Below, piece after piece: positions 1-8,500 of a DNA stretch of 64,000 nt. Each line of letters starts with the position of its first letter. The first letter of the stretch is position 1. The stretch spans positions 3,100,001 through 3,164,000 of the forward strand of contig NZ_CP092074.1 of NCBI RefSeq assembly GCF_024138715.1. The letters run 5' to 3'. The position numbers and the translations under genes are program-made. The stretch is from Emticicia sp. 21SJ11W-3. GTDB lineage: Bacteria > Bacteroidota > Bacteroidia > Cytophagales > Spirosomataceae. The notes beneath the pieces were generated by a model, which was given only the letters and a program-made list of their open reading frames with translations, had not been told where the DNA came from and searched no databases.

Positions 1-71
1 TGCGCCCAGATGGTGCCTCCGATGGTTGCCAGAACGCATACCCCCAATATGATTTGTCTGATACGGTTCAT
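1..71 (-). CDS. Partial hypothetical protein, N-terminus only
   Basis: The first 23 codons of a gene that runs off the left edge. The peptide begins MNRIRQ and continues into a hydrophobic stretch (IILGVCVLATIGGTIWA), so it looks like a signal anchor or N-terminal membrane segment. Its ATG overlaps the holin stop codon as ATGA, which indicates translational coupling in the lysis operon. A spanin-like (Rz) lysis protein often sits after a holin and would fit, but only the anchor is visible, so this is a guess. Confidence 0.6.
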   Translation of the reverse strand, partial: MNRIRQIILGVCVLATIGGTIWA

Positions 72-595
72 TGTCTGGCTTGGTTGGATGGGTTAGGAAT
101 CTGGTCTGCATCTCCGCCCGAGCTGATGAAAGTCTCAACTTTGTCTATCACGGCGGTTGGCATTCTGATGCCGAAAATCCGGCTCAGATTATCTTTAATC
201 GACAGAAATTCGATACCTGCAAAAAACAGCATGGAGGTCATCATCGGGATATTGAGGTAATAGCTGTCAACAAAAGGCGCACCGTCTTTGATGTTCATGA
301 GGAAGAGCATCATCGTGAAGGTCCAGAGGGCCATCAGGAAAATAACATAACCCAGCACCTTTTTAACACCTTTTTCTTTCAACAATTTATAGTCGTAAGT
401 ACCGGTTTTTTTAGCCAAACGTACACCAATATACGTATCAATTGAAATCATAAAAAAAAGGAAAATAAACAGCACTCCGTCTACCTGCCACGACTGCACC
501 ACAAATTTGAGCAGCGTAGATAGTAAAGCAAAAAATGACACCATGTAAGGATGGTCTATGATTTGCTGTTTGAAATTAAGCATCATTGTTTTCAT
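68..595 (-). CDS. Phage holin-like membrane protein
   Basis: A 175-aa protein with about three or four hydrophobic segments: around residues 17-35, 40-55 (FIFLFFMISIDTYIGVRLA), 82-100 (YVIFLMALWTFTMMLFLM) and 115-130. The size, the polytopic layout and a short charged loop with lysines resemble the phage_holin_4/toxin-secretion holin families. It follows the amidase by 25 bp and overlaps the next gene by ATGA. The expected role is a timed hole in the inner membrane that lets the amidase reach peptidoglycan. Family assignment is from topology and context rather than a diagnostic motif. Confidence 0.7.
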   Translation of the reverse strand: MKTMMLNFKQQIIDHPYMVSFFALLSTLLKFVVQSWQVDGVLFIFLFFMISIDTYIGVRLAKKTGTYDYKLLKEKGVKKVLGYVIFLMALWTFTMMLFLMNIKDGAPFVDSYYLNIPMMTSMLFFAGIEFLSIKDNLSRIFGIRMPTAVIDKVETFISSGGDADQIPNPSNQARQ

Positions 596-620
596 TGTTG
601 TGTGGAAATTAATTGGTAAT

Positions 621-1151
621 CTAAAACTTGCTGGCCAGTACGTTTGTTATCTCCTCAACCAATAAGTCGAAAAAAGTATCATACTGCTGCATATCATATT
701 TGTTTGATATAAAGCAGACCTCAACCAGTACATTTAAACCCAGAGGCCTCATCATGCCGAGCTTTTTATGCTGGCTGTCGCGCTCGCGTTTTACGCCCCT
801 GTTTCTGATAATGAGCGTTGAGGCGATTGTATCAACCAATGATTTAGCCAGCGCAAGCTCGGTGGCATTGGCGTCATCGGCCACGAAGACCTCACATCCG
901 GTGGCCGTGGGGCCACCGGCATTAAAGTGGAAATCGCAGATGATATCGCCAGGTTGAGAGATTTTCCTGATTTCATTAATGGTCTGACTTAAATTCCAGG
1001 CGTCGTTATCATTCCAGACCTGCGCGCCCTTTTCCCTCAACGATTGAGTAACAGCATTGCGGAGCCTGATTGTTTCCTCCGCCTCATTTCTCCCGGCATA
1101 CACAGCACCCGGGTCTTTCCGGTTATGCCCGGCGGTTATTATTAGTTGCAT
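621..1151 (-). CDS. N-acetylmuramoyl-L-alanine amidase (Amidase_3 type endolysin)
   Basis: A 176-aa single-domain zinc amidase. The N-terminus has the metal-binding motif ITAGHN (His8), a likely metal Glu near residue 22-26, DFHFNAGG (His75) and the terminal catalytic Glu in LVEVCFISN (about 143). These are the classic Amidase_3 positions. There is no signal peptide, so export would depend on the downstream holin. It lies 14 bp after the SGNH gene in the tail/lysis operon, in the usual place for an endolysin. It would cleave the bond between MurNAc and L-Ala of the stem peptide. Confidence 0.88.
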   Translation of the reverse strand: MQLIITAGHNRKDPGAVYAGRNEAEETIRLRNAVTQSLREKGAQVWNDNDAWNLSQTINEIRKISQPGDIICDFHFNAGGPTATGCEVFVADDANATELALAKSLVDTIASTLIIRNRGVKRERDSQHKKLGMMRPLGLNVLVEVCFISNKYDMQQYDTFFDLLVEEITNVLASKF

Positions 1152-1165
1152 GGGGGGAGTTAGGG

Positions 1166-2251
1166 CTAAAGCATGTTCATTGTTAAGAATGAGTCAAGAA
1201 CATTAAACATTGCTTGGTGGCCAGAATTATTTGGATGAACTCCATCGTTGAGGTAATAATTGGAAAGGACAGTCCTATCAAAGGAATTAGCAAGGTCGCA
1301 ATAAAATACATTTTGATTTGCTGCTTCATAAACTGCTAATTGCATTTTTCTTCTTAAATTTTCAAGGATTGTTTCTTCATTACTGTTATTTCGCGGTGAA
1401 GCCCCCAAATAAATTTGCTTTGCATTTGGATATTTAATACTATTGTAGGCAATCTCAGATTTTATATTAACGTAATATTCTGCTTCACTGGTGCCTTGAA
1501 CGGCATCGTTTACTCCCAACTGATAAAAAATATAATCAACTTGTTCATAATCAAAATAAGAATTTCTCCTTAAGTAGTCAAACCATTTTGAAGTTGTTCC
1601 TCCCCAAGTTTTTGCGATTAACCTTACCCCATTAGGAGTTCTATCAAATAACCTATTCCTTATTTTCCAATTTAACATGTTTAACTTATTTGTAACGCCA
1701 TAGCCATCTGAAATTGAATCGCCCTTCCATAAAATTATCTTGCTAGCACCTATATTAAAATCATCTGTCAAGTATTTGCCAATGTAGGTTACACCAAAGT
1801 CGCAATTTGTTTTGTCGGAATCATAAACTTTTCTAACAAAGCAAGACATCGCGGCACCTAAAGTTTGACCTTGATAGCCTCCATTAGCAATTAAATGGAC
1901 AGGAATTACAACAGAACCCCCTCCATCAGGCGTAGTCGCGAAAACATTTGCATTTGCTGTCCAAGTTCCAACGCCGGAAAGCCCTAGTCCAGACCCTAAA
2001 TTGCCCCCGGTCTGCACAAAAAATAATGCTTTTTTATTAGAATGGACTATAATGCTTTCAATGTATAAAGCCTTTAAGTGAGAAACTGAAATACCCCCAA
2101 TTACTTCCCCAGCTCCAATTGTTGATGATGGAAATATTCCGTTATTGGCGGAATACGACATTAATATGCTTCCATTATTACCAACACCATCCCCCTCTTG
2201 CATTAGTCTACTTATATATTCTTTGTTATACTGTTGAGAAACCGGAAACAT
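1166..2251 (-). CDS. SGNH/GDSL-type hydrolase, phage tail-associated
   Basis: A 361-aa protein. The first ~165 residues are beta-rich with Gly/Ser/Thr-rich runs and no recognised domain. The C-terminal half is an SGNH hydrolase: block I WKGDSISDGYG (nucleophile Ser near 178), block III-like GVND near 244, and block V DGVHPNNSGH near 335 with the Asp-x-x-His pair. Such enzymes are esterases or deacetylases, and on phage tails they commonly trim O-acetyl groups from surface polysaccharide. The gene is markedly more AT-rich than the tail genes on either side and follows a 340-bp AT-rich gap, so it looks like an exchanged receptor-interaction cassette. Substrate unknown. Confidence 0.8.
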   Translation of the reverse strand: MFPVSQQYNKEYISRLMQEGDGVGNNGSILMSYSANNGIFPSSTIGAGEVIGGISVSHLKALYIESIIVHSNKKALFFVQTGGNLGSGLGLSGVGTWTANANVFATTPDGGGSVVIPVHLIANGGYQGQTLGAAMSCFVRKVYDSDKTNCDFGVTYIGKYLTDDFNIGASKIILWKGDSISDGYGVTNKLNMLNWKIRNRLFDRTPNGVRLIAKTWGGTTSKWFDYLRRNSYFDYEQVDYIFYQLGVNDAVQGTSEAEYYVNIKSEIAYNSIKYPNAKQIYLGASPRNNSNEETILENLRRKMQLAVYEAANQNVFYCDLANSFDRTVLSNYYLNDGVHPNNSGHQAMFNVLDSFLTMNML

Positions 2252-2592
2252 AGATAAATTGTTTAAAATGTAAAAAAACTAATTCTGATCCTAATGAATT
2301 TCCTTCCTGTCTTTTAGGTAAATCCAATGTTGATACTTTTTTTAATTAAATTGGAAAAAAAACACTTTTCTTTCTGTTTAACTACCCATGAAATTTATAA
2401 AATTGATAATGATATAATCGATTATTACATTTAAAAAAAATGTAAGTTCTTCAAATCAAATTACCGTTTCAAATTCATAAATCTTATAGTACATTTAGAC
2501 TATTAATTTTAAATATTTAGCACTTGAATAAATAACATTGATAGACTCAAAAATTGAATAAAAAAATACTTTCAAAATTTTTAAAAAGTTGG
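2252..2592 (-). other. AT-rich intergenic gap in tail operon
   Basis: About 340 bp, strongly AT-rich with many A/T homopolymers, separating the fibre-like gene from the SGNH gene. I see no ORF of note and no convincing terminator. It probably holds the SGNH gene's own promoter, but no exact TAnnTTTG box was found on the minus strand. Confidence 0.5.
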
Positions 2593-3075
2593 CTACATTT
2601 CTTCAGTCGCAGCAATCCATAACAATGTTTCATTAGGATAGATAATATAAATTGCACTCTTTATTCCTTTCCTCTCATCGTTTTCCACCCGCACCAAAGT
2701 ATCAACATCAACTGTAAGGGCAAGCATTTCTGCGTAGGTGCTCACGGTTACAGAACTTAATTTACCACTCAATGCCGCCTGTTGAGCTACGCTTATGGGC
2801 TTTGCGGCGTCTGAGGTGTTGTCTACGTTACTTAACCCTACCTGGCTTTTGTTTAGCCCTGATACCGTGTTTCCGGTTATGGTTAATCCACTAAAGGTGG
2901 GTGCTGCCGCGGGCCCTAATTCCTGGGGAAGTATCTTCAGAGTAATGTCGTCTTCCTCCTGGCTCGCTAACAATTTCAATCCCTCTTCAACCACTATAAC
3001 TCTATACAGCCCGCCTACGTCCGGACGGGTGTCGTCGGTACTTACATACCCTAATGCCAATTTTGTGCTACTCAT
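2593..3075 (-). CDS. Tail fibre-like protein
   Basis: A 160-aa protein containing a signature common in phage tail fibres: VGLSNVDNTSDAAKPIS followed by a short VAQQAALSGK helix at about residues 78-105. Upstream, PAAAPTFSGLTITGNTVSGL resembles fibre shaft repeats. The C-terminal 45 residues (TYAEMLALTVDVDTLVRV..) end in a short beta-like domain that may be the tip. It lies between the 648-aa protein and the SGNH gene. The role is probably fibre or adhesin structure. The motif is clear; the exact family is not assigned. Confidence 0.72.
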   Translation of the reverse strand: MSSTKLALGYVSTDDTRPDVGGLYRVIVVEEGLKLLASQEEDDITLKILPQELGPAAAPTFSGLTITGNTVSGLNKSQVGLSNVDNTSDAAKPISVAQQAALSGKLSSVTVSTYAEMLALTVDVDTLVRVENDERKGIKSAIYIIYPNETLLWIAATEEM

Positions 3076-3124
3076 AAAAACCGTCTTTAAATTTTCTGGA
3101 CACTAATTAATCTTATGCACCGAT

Positions 3125-5071
3125 TCAGACATCCCCGTGCAACCCGTTCTTCTTTACTGCTACACCCTTAATTGAAGTGTACTGTATCCATACCTGAGCT
3201 GGTGTCAGATTTCCTGCCCCCGGAAACGTGAAAGTCTCCCACAATGGGTCCTTTATGCCTCCTTCGTTCAGCACGCGGGTAAAAGTTACGCCATTCACCG
3301 TGTTACCAATCGTTACGGTCAGGGTTTCGCCAGCTTCCAGCCGCGGCTCTGCCAGCAGTATATCCAGATGATTGGCTCTCAGGCGACCCAGCCCGATTAG
3401 CTCTGCACGGGGCTGAATGTGCATCGGGTCTGTAAAAACACAAAGTTGGTCGTTACTGCCGTAAAGGCCGAAGTCACGGTTTTTCATCCGGATGGCATAA
3501 CTAATCGCCAGCGACTGCCGCTCGGCGCCCAGATGCACGTTTTTGGTGTAGGCATCCAAGCCCTCAATACCCGCTTGCGTAAAAGCGTTTCCTTCGTTTG
3601 TCAAAGGGTACAAACCACTTCCGTCGTCAGTAAAGCCCAGCGTGCCTGTCCACCCTGCCCACCAAAGCACCTTATCGGTAAACATAAAGCCCATTACCAC
3701 ATACAGCTTGGTTGTGTATCGGTCCAGCGGCCTGTAAGCGTTTGTCCAACTGTTGCTTTCGTTGGTTGTGCGCAGCATCCAGCAGGTTTTATAAGGCCCG
3801 TTAATTACATTGCTGATGTCATTGCTTCCGGCAAAGGCTCTCAGGTTAAACACCGCGTTGGCATAATGGGCATAGCCGCCGTAAACTGCCAGAAATGCCT
3901 CATGTATCCAGTGCTTGTAAGGGCCCTGATCATCATTGACAGGGTCGTTTTCGTGGCCTTCATTGGGCGACCAGTGCATGTTCAGGCCTCGCTGAACTTC
4001 ATCAAAACCGTGATCTACAAAATCGCGCTCTCCACTTCCGTCGTTCACTATCGCTCCGCCCGACTTCTTATACATGGCTGTACTGAGCGGTAATGGCGCC
4101 GACGGATAAGAATACAGAATATTAAAATAAATATTCTTATGCTGAAAGTACGCATCAATGGCGCCGGACGGCTCCTGATAGTTGACTCCGGCCTTCATAA
4201 AAGGATACAGCTTCTGCCTGTCTGGCACAGCATCGCCATCATAATAAAAGCTACTCTGCCGCCAGAATGCCCTGTACTGCCTGATTGCCGGTTTACCATA
4301 TACGATACTCACAAAGTCGGGATTATCGACTAAAGCAGCATTATGAAACCCCTTGTAAAAAGCGGCTGCTTTGGCCTCAGACCAGCTGCCCAGCTCAATA
4401 TCCCAGTGCACACGCGGAATCCTGATTACCTGGTTGTTTTTGTCTCGGCGCGTACCACCAGCACCAAACATGTTGATGTTGTACTCTCCGGCTCCGTTGA
4501 TTTCATTTTGCTCAACAGAATCAAAAGCGTAACGCTCAGGCGGAATGTTCCAGGTGTAGCGTTCTGAAACCGGCATGGCCGTTGTGTCAAACGCCCGGTT
4601 ATGGTCAAAGGCGGTAGCCAGCCCCAATGCTCTGATGCCCTCGGCATTTCCTCTGAAAAGCGGCGCATCGCCCCACCATAATTCGGCCCTGATACTGCCT
4701 GATGGCGACACCGGAACTGATGGAAAAACTGACAAACCCAGCGAGTTCATGTTTGGAATATCCGTTAAGCCGGAAATCAGGCCGGGCAATACCGATTGTT
4801 CCCAGTTAAGGTTGGGGTTCTCCAGCACAGGCACTTCTCTGTACACTACCGGCATATTCAATTTTGCTTCCGTGAGCGACTCCTCCAGAGACGTACCCTT
4901 TACCTGCCCGCCTCTGTTCAGCGGCTTTCCGGTGGCGTCGGTCGTAAACCAGAGGTATTGCATCTGGTTGCCCACTTTTCGCTTAAATACCTTCGCAAAG
5001 TGGTCTGCTCCCTCTTTTTTTACTAATACTTCGCCCTCTGCATCTACCAACGGACTAACACCTATTGCCAT
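3125..5071 (-). CDS. Tail-associated structural protein, function unknown
   Basis: A 648-aa protein without a signal peptide. It starts MAIGVSPLVDAEGEVLVKKEG and is rich in aromatic residues and Asn/Gly (many Tyr, Trp), as in large beta-rich virion proteins. I recognise no enzymatic motif. It sits between the 144-aa coiled-coil gene and the fibre gene, in the same orientation with short gaps (23 and about 50 bp), so it is probably a baseplate or fibre component of the same particle. A receptor-binding role is possible but unsupported by a motif. Confidence 0.6.
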   Translation of the reverse strand: MAIGVSPLVDAEGEVLVKKEGADHFAKVFKRKVGNQMQYLWFTTDATGKPLNRGGQVKGTSLEESLTEAKLNMPVVYREVPVLENPNLNWEQSVLPGLISGLTDIPNMNSLGLSVFPSVPVSPSGSIRAELWWGDAPLFRGNAEGIRALGLATAFDHNRAFDTTAMPVSERYTWNIPPERYAFDSVEQNEINGAGEYNINMFGAGGTRRDKNNQVIRIPRVHWDIELGSWSEAKAAAFYKGFHNAALVDNPDFVSIVYGKPAIRQYRAFWRQSSFYYDGDAVPDRQKLYPFMKAGVNYQEPSGAIDAYFQHKNIYFNILYSYPSAPLPLSTAMYKKSGGAIVNDGSGERDFVDHGFDEVQRGLNMHWSPNEGHENDPVNDDQGPYKHWIHEAFLAVYGGYAHYANAVFNLRAFAGSNDISNVINGPYKTCWMLRTTNESNSWTNAYRPLDRYTTKLYVVMGFMFTDKVLWWAGWTGTLGFTDDGSGLYPLTNEGNAFTQAGIEGLDAYTKNVHLGAERQSLAISYAIRMKNRDFGLYGSNDQLCVFTDPMHIQPRAELIGLGRLRANHLDILLAEPRLEAGETLTVTIGNTVNGVTFTRVLNEGGIKDPLWETFTFPGAGNLTPAQVWIQYTSIKGVAVKKNGLHGDV

Positions 5072-5094
5072 ATCCTTTTTGTTTAAACTTGTGC

Positions 5095-5529
5095 TTAATT
5101 TTTTACCAACCCTCTTCTTGACAGCAGCAGCAGCGCTGCCCTTACCATGCTTATACCGTCCTTGTTCAGGCGTTTATCCAGCCTTTCGGTGTCGGTCGGT
5201 ATTTTGCTTAATTCAACCGGCCTGAAACTCCCTGCAAATGCTGCCTCGGTTATTCTGTTCCATTCGGCATGGGCTTTTTCGGTTTCTGCTTTTATTTCGG
5301 CATCCAGCGCCGCCTGTTCTTCAGCATTTGTATCTGTGTTTTTTTTCTTTTCGTGCAGGGGCTTCAGCTTTTTTGTTAGCACGCTCTGAACGTTTTCGAG
5401 CGAATCCTGCACCGGCTTTACTTTTTTGCTTTCTTCCAGCAATTCAAGTGAGTATCCAAAATCAATTCCGGTCATTTCCAGAATCACGTCATAGTTTGCT
5501 GCTATGGTCAGCGCTTCGTTGTTGGTCAT
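5095..5529 (-). CDS. Small coiled-coil protein in tail operon
   Basis: A 144-aa protein with a highly charged central helix (about residues 40-90, rich in Lys, Glu, Ala), probably coiled coil. The N-terminus MTNNEALTIAANYDVILE and a C-terminal segment ending in ALLLLSRRGLVKN flank it. No known domain is recognised. It lies 21 bp after the giant tail-tip gene and 23 bp before the 648-aa gene, so it is part of the tail operon. It could be a small structural or chaperone-like tail protein. Confidence 0.65.
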   Translation of the reverse strand: MTNNEALTIAANYDVILEMTGIDFGYSLELLEESKKVKPVQDSLENVQSVLTKKLKPLHEKKKNTDTNAEEQAALDAEIKAETEKAHAEWNRITEAAFAGSFRPVELSKIPTDTERLDKRLNKDGISMVRAALLLLSRRGLVKN

Positions 5530-5550
5530 ATTTGTAGCTTAATTTTTTAC

Positions 5551-8500
5551 TTATGAAGGGGTTACCCAGCTTGCCTTGCCGGCGGCTGTGGCCATCAGCA
5601 CTTTTCCTACGGCAAAGCCGGTCATGTCTAACTCAATGCCCTGAATGATGACTTTGCCTCCGGCCGATAATTCCATGTCGCCATGCTCGGTTACAATAGC
5701 TATCATAGCGTTGTTATAACCCGTCATGCACAAGGTTCCGTTGCCGTCGGTGTCCAGATAAACGCCGCCCAGTTGCGTGGCTGTGCCGCCCGACAGCCTG
5801 TTAAATTGTAAGCCAACGGGGTAGCCTCCTACCTCTTCTTTGTCCAGTTTCAGCTGATTCCTGAACGTACTTATCTCGGTAGTGGTGAATCCGGGCGATA
5901 ATTTGTTATTGAACGTCGTCCAGTCAGATGCGCTCAGGGCACCTGCATTGGCGGCGCTGGCGTATTGAATCTGAATATTGTTGCCGCTTATTGACAAGGG
6001 GCCTGATGCCGTGTAGCTGTTGTCTTGCCACACCACCGAGCTGCCGCTTTTGGTTAGTACCTGCCCGTTACTGCCACCTGACGGCAGGCTGAATTTATTG
6101 TTGAAGGTTGTCCAGTCTTCGGCCGACAAAACACCTTTCTGACTACCCCCGGCTGTAGCCACTGATATTACCGAGCCTGTAACGGATATGGGCGATGTAC
6201 CTGTGTACAAAGGCGCATCGGCCCACTGCACACCGCTGCCCAGTTTGTACAGTATCTGCCCGGTTGTACCCGTTTCGGGCATAGGCATTTTATTGTTGAA
6301 GGTATTCCAGTCGTCGGCACTCAATGCGCCCGGCGACGTACTACCCGCCATGCCTATTGAAATATGATTACCCGATACAAAAATGGGCGAATTACCCACA
6401 TAACCGGTGCCGCCAGCGGGCGCATCTGCCCAAACGGGCAAGCCGCCACTCAGCATCAGCATTTGTCCGTCAGAACCGCTCATGACCGGACTGGCGAGCT
6501 TGCTATGAAAGCTATTCCAGTCTGAGGCGCTCAGATAACCCGGCTGTGAACCCGATGCCTGCTGAATGGATATACTGCCGCCACTAACTGATATGGGCGA
6601 TGTACCCGTGTAACCACCCTCCGAACTCACCGACCCCCATACCACCGAGCCACCGCTTTTCATTAATACCTGCCCGCTGCTGCCACCTGTCGGCAGGCTG
6701 AACTTGCTGTTGAAGGTATTCCAGTCGCCAAAAGTCAGGTAGCCAGATTGCGCCGCCGTGGCCTGCTGAATAGAGATATAATTGCCCGAAACCGTTATAG
6801 GCAGGTTGCCTGTGTAAGCTGCTCCGGCGTTTTCCCATCTGGTGCTGCTGCCATATTTGGTAAGCACCTGCCCGCTCACACCTTCGTTATCTGGCATGGG
6901 CATTTTGTTGTTGAAGGTATTCCAGTCGTCGGCGCTCAAAGCACCTGTAACCGTGCTGCTGGCGGTGGAGATAGAAATAAATCCGGCACTGATAAATATA
7001 GGCGCATTACCTGCATAGGTGCCTCCACCGGCTACATCGCCCCAAACTACATTGCTGCCGTCTTTCATCAGCACCTGCCCGTTGCTGCCGCCTGCGGGTT
7101 TGTTTAGTTTGTTGTTAAAAGCCGCCCAGTCTGCTGCGCTCAGTGCGCCTGCCTGCGAGGCCGAAGCCATAGCAATAGAGATTTCAGCGCCACTTACATC
7201 AATAGGCCCGGCCCCGGTGTAAACCCCTCCTTCGCTTACGGTTGCCCAGGCTGTGCCGCTGCCTGTTCTGGTAAGTACCTGGCCTTCAGAGCCTCCGGCG
7301 GGCAGGGTAAATTTATTGTTAAAGCTAAGCCAGTCTGCTGCGCTTAATGCACCTGCCTGGCTTGCCCCGGCCGTAGCGATTGATATAACCGACCCACTGA
7401 TACTAATGGGCCCTGCGCCTGAATAACTACCGCCTGAACCCACCGTACCCCATACGGCCGTGCTGCCGCTTTTCATCAGCACCTGCCCGTTGGTACCACC
7501 TGCCGGCAGGCTGAACTTACTGTTGAAGTTGTTCCAGTCGTAGGCTGATAAAGCCCCCGACGTGCCACTGCCTGCCATGGAGATGGATATCACGTTACCA
7601 GACACCGAAATGGGCAATGCGCCTGTATATAGCCCGCCTTCGGCGTCTTCGCCTTCCAGCACATATTTGTAGCGTGTGTTGGGGTAAACAGGGTCTATAT
7701 AATACAGCCTGCCGTCTGCGGGGTTTATCCAGTTCTGGTAAGTGGTAACAGCGGGAGAATCTATCGACACCACGTTCATTTCCAGCACAATTCCCCCGTT
7801 TACCACATCTTTGCCAATAAAAACGCCTTCGTCACCGTCTATCTCCTCTATCAGCAGGCCTTTATACCGGGCTTCATATTCGCCTCTGTCAAACACATAT
7901 TCTTTTACGTCGCCGCCAATGCCTATCCAGCCCGAATCGGTGCCGCCATACAAACCGCGCACATACAGTTTGCCGTCAAAGTGGTCGGCAAATGGCCTGC
8001 CAAAGGCCAGGTAGGTTGCCTGGTCGGGGTATTCTTTACCGATTCCGAGCTTCAATACATGCCATTGGGTAGCCTCGTAGGGCATATCTGTATCCGTGCC
8101 GTTCAGAAATGCAGCACCCCAGTTATCAATATCTTCCAGCAAGGCATACTGCTCATGCCCCTGCCATTGGCCCCAGTCGGCGCCAAAGCTCAACCAGCCG
8201 GAATCGGCCTCGCCATACCTGCCGCGCAGATACAGGCGGCCATCAAACTGACCATCAAAAGGGCGGCCAAAGGCCAGATATGTGGCCTGTTCGGGATACT
8301 CCTCGCCTATACCCAACTTAAACACGTGCCACTGGGCAGCTGCGCCGGGCATATCGTCAGCCATGCCGCTGGTAAAAGTTACACCCCAGTTGTCAATATC
8401 GGCCAAAGAGGCATACTGCGTATGTTCCTGAAACTGCCCCCATTCGCCTACGCGCACCCCGTTAATGCTATAATAGGTAGTTGTGTTAATATCACCGGCC

